Shown piece after piece: positions 12,901 through 24,150 of a stretch of 64,000 bases of DNA. Below the pieces are notes generated by a model. The model worked only from the letters and a program-made list of their open reading frames with translations, was not told the origin of the DNA and made no database searches. Made by a program: the position numbers and the translations under genes. Origin of the DNA: Setophaga petechia (taxonomy: Eukaryota > Chordata > Aves > Passeriformes > Parulidae); contig JANCRA010000040.1 of the NCBI GenBank assembly GCA_024362935.1, positions 3,968,001 to 4,032,000 of the forward strand, read 5' to 3'. Position 1 is the stretch's first letter. Every line of letters starts with the position of its first letter.

Positions 12901-15900
12901 TATTTGCAAACACATGAGTAAGTCTTCGAAGTCATTCAAAATTGCAGTTTAAGTTCTCTATTGAGTTGTTTGTAGATCACAAAAAATTGACCTTTTTTTG
13001 GGTCAAGTATTTTTAATTAAAGTAATCTTAATTTAGATATTCTGCCTGCTTTTTTCTCATAAATTATTGTCAAAGGAAAATTATTGTATTTCGATTCTGT
13101 AAACACTTCACATTTAATTTTAAGTTTATGTTAAGTCCAATTTATTGTGACAGAACTATTTATGTGCTGCTATCTAAGCAGTGAAATAAATGGTTGGAAA
13201 TCAGTTAGATAAATATATTAATTAGTTAGAAGACAGTCCATAAGAGAGAAGAATCAATAGTGTGTGGAAGGTAACAAAGTATCAGCTTTCAGCCATATGA
13301 CTGACTCTGCAAGCTGAAATTTTTCACATCCAGAATTCGAACTTTGGACAGGAGCACCATCTTTCTGTGAATGTCTGTCCATATTAAAAGGTAAGCACCT
13401 GAATAACAGTAGAACACAAATTCTAAATGGCATAAACCCTGTAAAATCAAAATAAATTTTAAAATATACTTGTATCATTTCCATATAGACTCTCAGTTCT
13501 AATTATTACTGCCTGCGCTTGCCGTGATGATAATATCCCACTCACTGGGTTCAACAGACTGACATAAAACAAAAGTATACCTATATCTGTAAGTCAGTAT
13601 TTGGACTTAGTCCTATGCAGAATTGGAATTCTGGGATAGATAAATGCACATTTATTCTAATACTATGATTCTTCTAATCTGGTGTACTGTAATATTGCCT
13701 ACAAAGTACAATTACTTTGTACTATTTGAGGGATAACTTTTGAGACAATGAGTCTTTCCAGTTTTTAAACTCTTTCTTGATGAATTATTTTTAATCCGTT
13801 TTGTTTCTCCTTCTCAATCTTATTTACTTCGCAATTGACAACCACTTTAATTTCATGACTTGCATTAATGTCACAATTTCTTCTTTCAAACACTGGTCGT
13901 ACACTTTGTTTAACATTTCATCTAGCATGTGGTTTTAACGTTGGAGTAGAAGTCAGAGTCAGCTCTCACCCATCAAGTTGCATAGTTTTTGACCTCTTAT
14001 ATAGAATGACCTCAAAAGAATAAGAACATGATGATGGGAGATTAACAAATCTTCTGGGAGTTCAGAGATACAAGCTCTATCAGCAGAGGGGCCGAGAGGA
14101 TGATTGTTTGAGTGTCCTACTCTGGCCAGAAAAATCACCTTTTTCTTGTGAAGTGAAATTTTTTCAGAAAATCTCCAAACTTTCTGCTCACCCCACCTGC
14201 ATCTGAGGCAAAAAATTATAAATATTGGAGGAGGGATCAAAAGAAAACCAAACCTCATTTTTTTCTGAAAACAAATGCTTTGTTCTTTGAAAGAAATCAT
14301 GGATAAAAGTAGTGAGAACATATACTTTACCTAGTCTTTCCACCTCTGTATCCACCTTCAGCCTCCCAAACCTCTTTTTTTTTTTTAATTCTGTAACAAA
14401 ATGGCTAAAGACAAAGCAAATTTGGGTCTTGCTCTGTTTTAAACGTTATTATCTAGGAAACTGTCCAAGATCTTTCAATTCATATATAGCTTGAATAATT
14501 TCTGTAAAATATTATGGTTTTTCTGCTTTGGTGTCTCCATTGAAAGTGGGAATGACTGTCCTCTGCCTCTGTTAAAAAAGGATTTATCTTTCATCTTTCA
14601 GTGGCTTAGACATACCTTGGCTTCTAGTACTTACATTTTATTATGGAGACAGGATGTTGGGATGGCCCATATGGATGGGTTCTTGGGCAATATTTATGTT
14701 ATATTGTGTTAATGTGGTAAAACAGACGTCTATACATATATATAAACTTATGTATATAGGTATGTGTGTGTATTAAGGATTGACAGACTTGATGAGTTCT
14801 GTGAAGAAAGGATTGAATTTAGTATCAATATACAGACATCTATTTGCAGATGTCTAAATTGCAAAGATATCTTAGAGTATCATGATGAACTAAGAATTTT
14901 AACTAAATACTTTCTTCAGTGATATCGCACTGATTTTAAGGGGTTTTACCCTAAAGGTCTTGAAAACCAAGCAAACAGTTGTACAAGAATTATCCATAGA
15001 TTTATAATTATTTTTCATGCTTTCAGTCAGGACTTTGTAGTATAATTCTTATATGGGTTATTTCAGCATTTGCTTAATTTTGCGTATGAGCGCAAATCCA
15101 GTTATCAGTGGACTGCTCTGCTGAAGATGGCTAGGTTTAAAACTTAAGTATGTGCCTTAGTACTTCATGAATGAATTCTGTTATCTTAGGAGATGCAAAC
15201 CTCTCAAGAATTCGATCAAATGTCAATTAAACTCTGCTGAGAACTCAAACCTGTGTTAGTAACTGGGGATCTGGACATCAGAAATTGAATAAGACCTACC
15301 CAATCTGTTTTCCTCTGACACAATTCAGCATAGATTTGCTGTCAAAACTGAATTCAGCTCTTTCTTAGAGTTAAATAGTTAAAAACTATTTTTAACAATA
15401 CTGTAAGTACCCTCTACACAAAAGCTGCAAATAGAATTCAAAATATCCATTAACTGGGTGGCACTCACAGCACTGGACTTTGCTCATATGAACTTGCTTT
15501 TCAACAGAGCGGATGCCATTACTTGTTATTTTGTCCCATGTACAAAATGTAGCTGAAAACATAATAGTACAGAAGAAAGGGAAAATTTTAAATAGTTTGC
15601 AACTCAACTGGAGAGAAATGTATCAGCCAAGAGAACCACTTTCTGTAGCTTAAGGGCCAGCTTTCAGTATTCAGTTATTAAGCAAGTTGGAACTGAAGAA
15701 AAAGATTGCACAGAGTTCAATCTGAGTAGCTACAAAATTTGCTTCTCATCTTTCTCTGCAATTACTGTAGCCTTAGCCTCTATTCCCACAGCAATTAACA
15801 CATCAGCTCATTTTGACTATTTTTATTTGATTGTTTTTTAAAGTCTTTGAAGGAATCTCAGAAGACAAAGCTCAATTGACAGGTGGTTACACCTTTATGG

Positions 15901-16539
15901 GAATAGTACAATTTGGCTTTCTGTCTCTGCAGGTTTTAACTCCTTAGTCATTCTTAGCTCTGTGCACATTTGGCTTCTTCTGTCTTCCATGTTTCATGCT
16001 ATGCTGAGCTGCTGGCTCTGTGTAGATCATCCTTTGATCCCATGCTTCACAGAGCCAATACACATATATTTCCACTGCTGATTCACTCTGTGCATGTCTG
16101 ATTTCATGCGTTTTATGGTTACTTTATTCAGAAGACTGCAATGATTATTTTCATGTTAATGTTCTCATCCAGATAGTAATACAGCAGGTGACTACTGGTA
16201 AGTAATCATCAACTCCTATATCCTTTTTATAACAGGGGAGCTCTTTAATGTTCCGCAAGTCATAACCTGCACATCCGTAAGTGTTGTGAGAATCTGTCAG
16301 AAATAGCCAAGCTCTTCTAGAAAATGATGTCAAATGTTGAAAGTCTTATCTTAATAATTTATGGGGTCTGAGTGTCCTATCACAAGTTTTATAGATGTCA
16401 TTCCCATTAAAAACATAGAAAATTTCATGTCAAAGCTCCCAGTCTAACAGTGGTGTATGTTACTTTTTATAACTGCTATTCTCCCTTGCAGATAAATTAC
16501 AGTCTTTCAGCTCCATAGATACATATTTGCTGTTGAAAA
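10000..16539. other. Unique non-coding sequence, no gene seen
   Basis: No supportable gene. The longest open frame is 120 codons (13959-14321, minus), with no recognisable domain. A hairpin with 8-bp perfect arms (GGTGAGAC/GTCTCACC, loop of 6) lies at 11591-11612, just before a GC-richer pocket at about 11690-11870. Short TA/TG-rich stretches occur at 12773-12841 and 14730-14775. Confidence 0.6.
12799..12841. repeat. Short 18-bp tandem repeat
   Basis: Two adjacent 18-bp units beginning AAGACTGTG and AAGATTGTG, plus a 7-bp partial third unit. The two full units differ at three positions. This is a local replication-slippage repeat within a TG/TA-rich stretch. Confidence 0.8.
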
Positions 16540-16930
16540 AATGGTGTTAAAGCAGCCATTTTTTTTAGAATCTGCACCTTTGAAGGCCATTAATGACTAT
16601 TCAGCCAACCTCTCATAGCACTTAATAAGAGTATTAATGACACACAGCTGAAGTAATGTCAGTCAATATTTGGACATGATTAATATTTCCCATTACACAC
16701 TGTAGGGTAAATTTAATATGACTGCAGCTATGAGAATGAGCAGAGCAATGTCACATTTACAATTTAATTTTAAACTTTATGTAATACAAAACAATTTTAA
16801 AATGGCATTATGTTATGAGAAATGATGATGGCTGTGTATTCGAATCAATAGAGACATCTGGAGTAGCCCTTTCTCTGCCTTCCAATCAGCATGCTGATTG
16901 ATTAATATTGGTAAAGGAGTCTCAAAGTCT
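16540..16930. promoter_or_regulatory. Candidate conserved non-coding (enhancer-like) block
   Basis: A gene-free stretch dense in homeodomain-type TAAT/ATTA cores (ATTAATGAC twice, TTAATATT twice, GATTAATATTGG), with a perfect 18-bp palindrome (16883-16900) near its right end. Composition and motif mix resemble developmental-gene conserved non-coding elements of vertebrates. That is an impression from a single sequence: motif density is also raised by AT-richness, and conservation itself cannot be seen here. No open frame of note lies in it. Confidence 0.25.
16883..16900. repeat. Perfect 18-bp palindrome
   Basis: CAATCAGCATGCTGATTG is exactly equal to its own reverse complement. It carries two ATCA/TGAT half-sites around a central GCATGC and is followed at once by ATTAATATTGG. 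It could bind a dimeric factor or be chance. Confidence 0.95.
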
Positions 16931-17617
16931 ACAGCATCTAAGGAGCTTCCAGAGAACCCAGCATAAGGAAAAGTGCAGGGTAGTCACTTGACTCATCTAT
17001 CTGCTTTTTTGCTAGATATACTAAGGAAATGAGGCATCTTTCAGTCATGCTATGGATATTTTCCTGGCAAGACTACAAGAAATTACACTCTTTAAAAACA
17101 AAACAAATAAGCACTCCCCCCCACAACCCACAAAGGTATTTTAATTGCTATCAAAACATGTTTAGGACTGATTATACAGCACACATATGCTGCTATTCGA
17201 ACAAGAATTGATATGGGCTTGCAAGGCAATATTTTTATCATATGAAACATATTTTTTGGAATAAACAACGTATTTATTATGCAACTAAAATAGATTTCTT
17301 TTGTTTGTTTGCATTTCTGTGCTATATCAGCAAATGCAAATACGTTATCACCTGAAATACATAATATTGCTTTTGTTCCATTTCTTACAGATTTTGGAGG
17401 ACTATTGGTTAGCTTAAGGATTGGAAAATTGTAGGCACAAAAAAAGAAAATTTATCATGGAGCACATTTCTCAGTTTGTTTTAGAGAGGATTGCAATCAG
17501 AAAGAAATTCAAAGCTTTTGGATTTTTGGACAACCCTTTGATCCTAAAAGATTATGAGCATCTTGTGATATGACTAGGAATGGAAGCACAGCTCTTTAGA
17601 CTCTTTATCTTTGTCTG

Positions 17618-17658
17618 AAATCCTACCACACATTTTTTTTGTGTATGTGGTAGGATTT
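17618..17658. repeat. Inverted repeat, 13-bp perfect arms
   Basis: Left arm AAATCCTACCACA (17618-17630) and right arm TGTGGTAGGATTT (17646-17658) are exact reverse complements, separated by a 15-nt T-rich spacer. This would form a stem-loop in single-stranded DNA or RNA. It is too short for a typical miRNA precursor, and there is no sign of a transposon terminus with a target-site duplication. Confidence 0.95.
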
Positions 17659-19141
17659 TTCCTTTACTTTGGTTTTAAGGATAGGGAACTTTATTTGACC
17701 TTTCTGGGAGAATATTTGCATGGGAAATTTCTATGGGAAAATTTGGTAGAAATATTTAAGTATCAAAGCTTGTAGATAGACAGCGGGTGAGGTTTTCAAA
17801 AGTGCCAGGGCATTTAAATACATTGGAAAGTCATACTATGATTCCTGACTACATTGTAAACCACTTTTATACTATAAAAGCTAATCCTGAACCTCCATGT
17901 CTCAGATTAATCTCACCTAACTTGAAACACCCTTCCTTAATATGGATGTATTTGTCTGAACTAGACAACAGGGTGAATTTTATAGTCAGGTAAGACAAAT
18001 AGTCACTTGTGGGACACGATTCATCTAATCATGACTTAGAAATCTAAACCAGTTCACATGAATTGAACTCTAAAAATGCCTCCACTCTCTGTAGCAGAAT
18101 TCTAGGATGACAGTCTGTGGTATCCTTGGTTATATTACTGACATATAAAGTCAGACAGCTAAATGTCTTAACTATCTTGTTTTGGATCAAATTCTAATAG
18201 CCAAATAGCTTAAGCAAGCTGTGTCCGAGCCTACTGTCAAGGCAAAAATCAGATGTGCACAACTCCCCTCTGTGCTTGGTTTTCTCTCTCTGGAGAAGGA
18301 GTAGATTAATTCCAGAATGGGAGTTTTGTAGAAAAAAAAAACCCAAGATGGCATTAGTAGCTAATTGATAGATGATAATTTTCAAAGTTTTGTGCAATGT
18401 AGAACAGTTGATTTGTTTGGAAAAAATAAAATGTGGGTGAAAGTTTTTGTTTGTTTGTTTGTTTTTTAAATAGGGTAATAATTTTTCTATCTTTTTATTG
18501 AGTGTTGTGAAACCATTTGCTGAAATCATTGCCAAAAGGACTAGTGGTGATTTGATTAGTCCTACAAGACAGCCTGATCTTGGGCCATTTAATATTAATG
18601 CAGTTGTCAGGAAGAACCTGTTGCAAACCCTGCTGTTCCAAAATTCTTCTCTGGCTAAAGCAGAAAAAAATAGATATGTTTACCAAAAGAATGACATGGG
18701 AGCAGGGGGCTGAGGGAGCAGATGAGGACACTGTTTATCCAACCACATAGAAAAATAAGTGAGGTCTCAGAGATGCAAAAATCTACTCCGTACCAAAGCC
18801 TTATGATACCACCTTAAGGCAAATTCCAAGCCATAGGCATTTCACTCTGCTTGTTATCTTCCCTAAATGTAGGCTGTGTGTTCTGTGTTTAAAAGCATTA
18901 AAGCAAGGTTATGTGAAAAAGTGGCCCTGCAATTTAAGGTTGATTAATGGCATATAGGAAAAAAACCCCTCAACTTTTATTTTTCAGTTTCTCATCCTTT
19001 CTGAATACTTGTAATGTTTTTTACATACATGTGCAAAAGCTTTTATTTCCAGCTCACTCCTTGCCTACAGGCCATGCCACAGTGCAAACAACTGCTGCTT
19101 GTGTTACTGTCCTTGAAGAAACCATATCCAACTTCCTTCAT

Positions 19142-19174
19142 AATATTAGGTCTGTATAAAACAGACCTAATATT
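19142..19174. repeat. Inverted repeat, 14-bp perfect arms, 5-nt loop
   Basis: Arms AATATTAGGTCTGT (19142-19155) and ACAGACCTAATATT (19161-19174) are exact reverse complements with loop ATAAA. The base pair outside the arms is broken (T/T). This is a strong local hairpin; its origin is likely a small inverted duplication. No T-run follows that would suggest Pol III termination. Confidence 0.95.
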
Positions 19175-19442
19175 TTGTTTGGCTACCTATCTTCCAATAG
19201 ATCTGCCTGATGAGCACTGTGGTGTCAGGTGGTGTAGTCAGCAACAGCAATTCCTACTCTTTGCTAGGATGTCTTCTGAGATGCAACAATCAGTTTAGGA
19301 TATTAAAACAGTTGGAAGATCCCAGCCTATAATAATGCCTGAAAAAGCTGCAGTATTGTCTTTCTCCTACATTATTTCAAATATACCTTCTCAACTGTTT
19401 CCTCTATTTAGAAGGATCTTGCTCAAATCGTCAAAGACCTGT

Positions 19443-19526
19443 AAATTCTGGCCAAATTTCTAATCCTCTGGCTTATTTTTACTTAAATTCTGGCCAAATT
19501 TCTAATCCTCTGGCTTATTTTTACTT
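19443..19526. repeat. Exact 42-bp tandem duplication
   Basis: Two head-to-tail 42-bp copies (19443-19484 and 19485-19526), each beginning AAATTCTGGCC and ending TTTTTACTT, with no differences seen. The identity suggests a recent slippage event, a polymorphism or an assembly artefact. Confidence 0.95.
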
Positions 19527-21188
19527 CCCAATCTTTCTGGGCCCATAAGTACTTTTATCTCAATGCTCTGCTCTTCCCTGACTTTCATGAGATTGCCCTC
19601 CCTGGTTCGTCTTTTTTTCTTTGGGCGAGGACATTTTTATATCTCCTAGGTTATTGATCTTTTCCTCTAAATACTTTGTTATCTCTATTTTCCACATACA
19701 GTATTTCCATTCCCTTGTTGCTATATTCTCAATGTTACTTTTTTCATTTGTTTCTTTCTTATCTCCTGTTATCCAAACTGTGGCAATATTCTGATATTTT
19801 TTTCCTCTCAATATCTTTTTATTCAGAACTATTTCACTTGTCTCAGCTCAAATCAGGTCAAGATTTTATTTCTGCAATCTGAGTCTTGCAAAGTCTAAAA
19901 TTTGATGACAAGTCTTGTACCATTTAATCTTTTACTTAAAGCTTCAGTTCCTGAAGGCAACTGAGAACAAGAAACTCTAAGCTTTTATCAAAATTACTAA
20001 AACTTAGCCTTCAGGATTACTCAAAAAACCTGAACACACAAAAGAACATATTAAGGACTCATACAAAAAGGCAAAAAAAATTCCAGGCTATCTCTCTATT
20101 AACATTTAACCACTATTTCCATTAAAATGCCAACCAGCCTCACTTTTGAGAAAATAGGAGAAATACTTTCTCAGAAATATTTCAAAATGAAAATTAGAGG
20201 TGTAATTTCTAATAATAAAAACCCCAAACCAGAAAATAATAAAAGCTCACACTGATACGAGGAACCCTTTGCAAACACTGCCTCTATAAACACAGACTAC
20301 AACAAGAAAATGAAGCTCTTTTCATGTGAATCAGAGACCATAGTGAGTATGCATATTAATTCAAATTCAAATTAAAATCTTTTTTTTATTGAAGATGAGC
20401 ATCTTTATCACATGGAGCAATTCTAGAGAAGTGTGTGAAGCTGCTCAGGAAGCCATCTCTAACTCCATACAACAACCTGGGCTGTTGTCAGGCACCATGA
20501 AGTTAACAGTATTTCTGCAGATTTTTAAGAGCTGTGTAAATTGGAATCAATTTGTGTATTTACCTTTATTGATCCTACAAGCTTTTGAATGCTGCTACAT
20601 ATTTTGTTCTGCCAGTAGATGGTGATATTTATATTAACTATTTAAGTAAATGGGAAAATATATACAGTTATTTATTTCAGTATAAATTCCTTATATACCA
20701 GATACGTTTTAACTGCACAAGCTAATTTCAAGAACTTCGGGTGGTTTTAGTAAGTGCAATGCATTGTGAGAACTTATAATTACATGGCTGGATTTGACAT
20801 CATTGTGCCCACTTTGGGCTTTAATGCCCAAACTTTTATCATATTTTGAGCCAGCAGCATTTAACTAGTTTACATCTTTGGATTGGCTGAATATTTCTCG
20901 GAGCTATGTGTGAAACTGAAAGGAGAAAGTGGGATTTTGGGAGGCCATTTTCTGTACCACAGTCAATTGCAAGTGGAAGCTAACTCCTCACATATTCAGT
21001 AGAATTAATCAGGTTTTCCCCCTTGCTACTGCACCTGCCTGTTTGCTGATAATGAAATTCTAAAAGCAGTCTTGAAAATGTTGCAGTTAGAGTTCAAGGA
21101 TAATTTAAAGTATATTAATGTATGCTTAAATTAAATTGCCCTTGGTCAGCTCTAGCACTTTCCAAAGACAAACTATACATAATTCACT

Positions 21189-21635
21189 TCAATACTTGCA
21201 AGCTTTTCACAGAATATTTCAAAACTTAAGATGTCAAATTTTTTTCTCAGTTAATTATATCAGGATGGTTGCAAGTTTCTAAAGGTGGTAAAGTATAAAC
21301 ATCTTTAATACACTAAAAACACCTTACATATATATAAGCCTTCTTTGAACAAGACACTTTAGTACGTATCTAAATTGTAGCATTTATGTCTCACTGACTT
21401 GAGGGGAAGCTTTCAATACTTGCAAGCTTTTCACAGAATATTTCAAAACTTAAGATGTCAAATTTTTTTCTCAGTTAATTACATCAGGATGGTTGCAAGT
21501 TGCTAAAGGTGGTAAAGTATAAACATCTTTAATACACTAAAAACACCCTACATATATATAAGCCTTCTTTGAACAAGACGCTTTAGTACATATCTAAATT
21601 GTAGCATTTATGTCTGGCTGACTTGAGGGGAAATG
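21189..21635. repeat. 224-bp tandem duplication, about 97% identical
   Basis: The segment starting TCAATACTTGCAAGC near 21189 is repeated head-to-tail from about 21413, with a constant offset of 224 bp. By reading, about seven single-base differences separate the copies (for example TTATATCAGG versus TTACATCAGG, CACCTTACA versus CACCCTACA, AGTACGTAT versus AGTACATAT). The second copy ends at GAGGGGAA, about 21632. No transposon signature and no coding frame lie within it. This is a relatively young segmental tandem duplication, old enough to have gained a few substitutions. Confidence 0.95.
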
Positions 21636-24150
21636 TCCAGATGATAGCATTTTAGCATAGTGCTGTGTCTCTTGCTTGGCTATGATTTGGGAGAAACATT
21701 AAATTCAGTCGTTCTTATTTTTAAGGTTTTGTTCCTTGCTAGCTAGATGATAGTGGTAGACATAATATACTCACAACTAAAATTGCAGTAATTTGAGTCT
21801 CCCAAGATGAATCTGTATTGAAGGAACTGAACCCTCCACAGTTTTGACAAAAATTAAAGCCTGGAACTTTTTTTTGGAATTAAAAATAACAAAACTCAGA
21901 ACATGAGAAATAATTATCTTGGGTATCTGTTCCGTAAAAATATGATAGGACTGAAAGCAGCAACAAAAAACCCTTACTTCCATTTCTGTCTCAGTAGGCT
22001 GTGTTTTACTTAAATATAAAAAAGGAAATAAGTGTTCTGTTTCCTTGAACTTTTCCTTATCGTTGATGCGCATTTTGTTGAAATACACAGTGTTAATGAA
22101 AAAATGCAATTAATAAAGCTTAGTTTTTTAAAATATAGTTACTTAAAGTATAGATAAAAATACTGTTACAGCATTCAATTCCATGAAAACTTAGTTGTTG
22201 CAAGTAAGTGAGAAGCAAAACTATTGATTTAATTCAACATCCGATTTGGGTTTTTAAAAATGTTTATAACAGAATTAAATAAGTCTTCCACGCTTTGGCT
22301 TTGGATTTTTTCTGAAATTACCTCTTTTTTTTTAAGAGCAATCCTTACGCTTTCTTTAATCAAGCTTATGGAGCTGGGACTGCATTGAAAAGAGATGTGT
22401 CTCTGTAGGAAAAAAAAAAAGAAAAGAATCTTTTATGTGGATTTGCAGAATAAGGAGCCACAAATTATTAACTCAAATATATTAATTCTGAAGGATTAAA
22501 AGATTTTGTGCTAATTTTCTTCCATCTAACAAGCACCTCTGTTTTGCTTGTGGAATCACCAAGTCGGAAATATAAAATATCATGTTAATACTAAAACATA
22601 TGATAAAACAGTAGGCAGAAGTATCAAATTACTTCCATATATATTTAGCTTTCCACATGGGCTTCATTAAAAATGTTACTCATCTGAAATGTGTGCATCA
22701 AATGTACAGCTGTCATCTGGTTGTAGAAGAGAGAGAGGGCCTGCTGTTCTTTGACAGGTATTTTAGGATAGGAGCTCTTTACCTTCCCAATGGATACAAG
22801 TTCTGAACTCACTCCCATTATCTCGAGGCATGCTCAAGACAGCACTTGTAGGAGTGTCCATATGGACCAGAGGTCAGGATCTGCCCCACAGACAGTACCT
22901 GCATAGCAACTATATTTTGGAGTATGCAAAAAAAGGTTATTACAGTACAGCACGTGGTTTATTGTTGCCAAAACCATTATTTTTTGACTGATTTCACCTT
23001 GATGCCCTAAGATACCAATGTTCCATAATTCCTACCAGCTTCATATTTATTTGGGTTGTTACTTAGCGTTGTTCAGTAACTCTAAAAAGGGAGACTGAAG
23101 CTATCTGACTTGGAACCATAGGAAAACCAATAAGATAAGCCATCAAATAACAGACTTTAGAAAGCAAATGTGTTGCTTCATCAAGCTTATCATTTTAGAG
23201 AAATGAGGAAATTCTGGAAAAGATCAGTAAAAAAAATACCAATGTGTCCAATTTGCCAAGAAGGGAACATTTATTTTGATATTGAAAAGAAGGTAGGATG
23301 GTAATGGAAGAGTATTAGGAAGAAAACTGGGCCTTTTTCTTTTCACATTTGGGCAACAAAATTTGCTCAGTATTCCTCTCAGTGTTGTAATTTATTTCTT
23401 AAAAAGCAGTAAGAAGAAATTTTAAGATCTGTGAACAACCAGAAATTTTAGGTACACATTCAGAAGTCAAAACTGTCTTAGATGTTCCCTCCAGATAGAG
23501 AAAGAAACTTAAACTTGGAGAAGGATATAAACAGGCACCTGTCCAGCAGACCTAAGAAAGAAGTGTACTTCAGGATAACCCAGACTGGATTAGCAAAGCT
23601 GTAGAGGCAGGGGGGATCTCAAGACCCTGGGAAGTAGAGGCAGCTCTTTCAGTTGCTTTAAATCACAATTTTAAATGCAGAAATAAAAGTTCTGAGCATA
23701 ATTGAATGAGTTAATGATCAGCTGAAGAAGGTTTGTTATACTCAACAAATCATCCCATGAATTTAAACCCTAAAAACACACTAACCTAGTTTGGAAGAAA
23801 ACAGGGCAAAAAAAACAAAACAATCCTAACTCAGCAGGATAGGGAGTTTGGGAAACAAGGCAAGAGATACAGCTGAAATACAATAAGGAAAGGTTCTACA
23901 TCCTAACACTTATAGTATGTTAATAAATTGCTCTAAATTATTCAATATTTTTAAGTTTGAGAAAAAAAGTAAAGACATTTTGCAATTTTTTTAATAAACA
24001 AAGAGTTATAACAATATGGAAGTATCCAACTGTACTTGAATCTTGTCTCTGTGAAACAGCTCTGAAGTTCTCACAGTGGTTGCTGGCTCTTATTGATCAG
24101 TGTTATTTGGCTAAACATAAAAAAATGGGTGGAGTAATACTGATGTAGAT
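21636..24150. other. Unique non-coding sequence, no gene seen
   Basis: No supportable gene. The longest open frame, 110 codons at 21777-22109 (minus), has no recognisable domain. A GC-richer pocket lies at about 22730-22910 and includes the 12-bp palindrome GTCCATATGGAC at 22856-22867. Confidence 0.6.

Larger units (their letters stand above)
16931..21188. other. Unique non-coding sequence with small repeats
   Basis: No supportable gene. Open frames reach 113 codons (18194-18535, minus) and look random. Two perfect hairpins (17618-17658, 19142-19174), an exact 42-bp tandem duplication (19443-19526) and a short TTTG microsatellite (about 18445-18466) are listed separately or noted here. Confidence 0.6.

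Noticed and set aside
13959..14321. 120-codon minus-strand frame
   Set aside because: No domain or family resemblance; frames of this length are expected occasionally in 64 kb read six ways.
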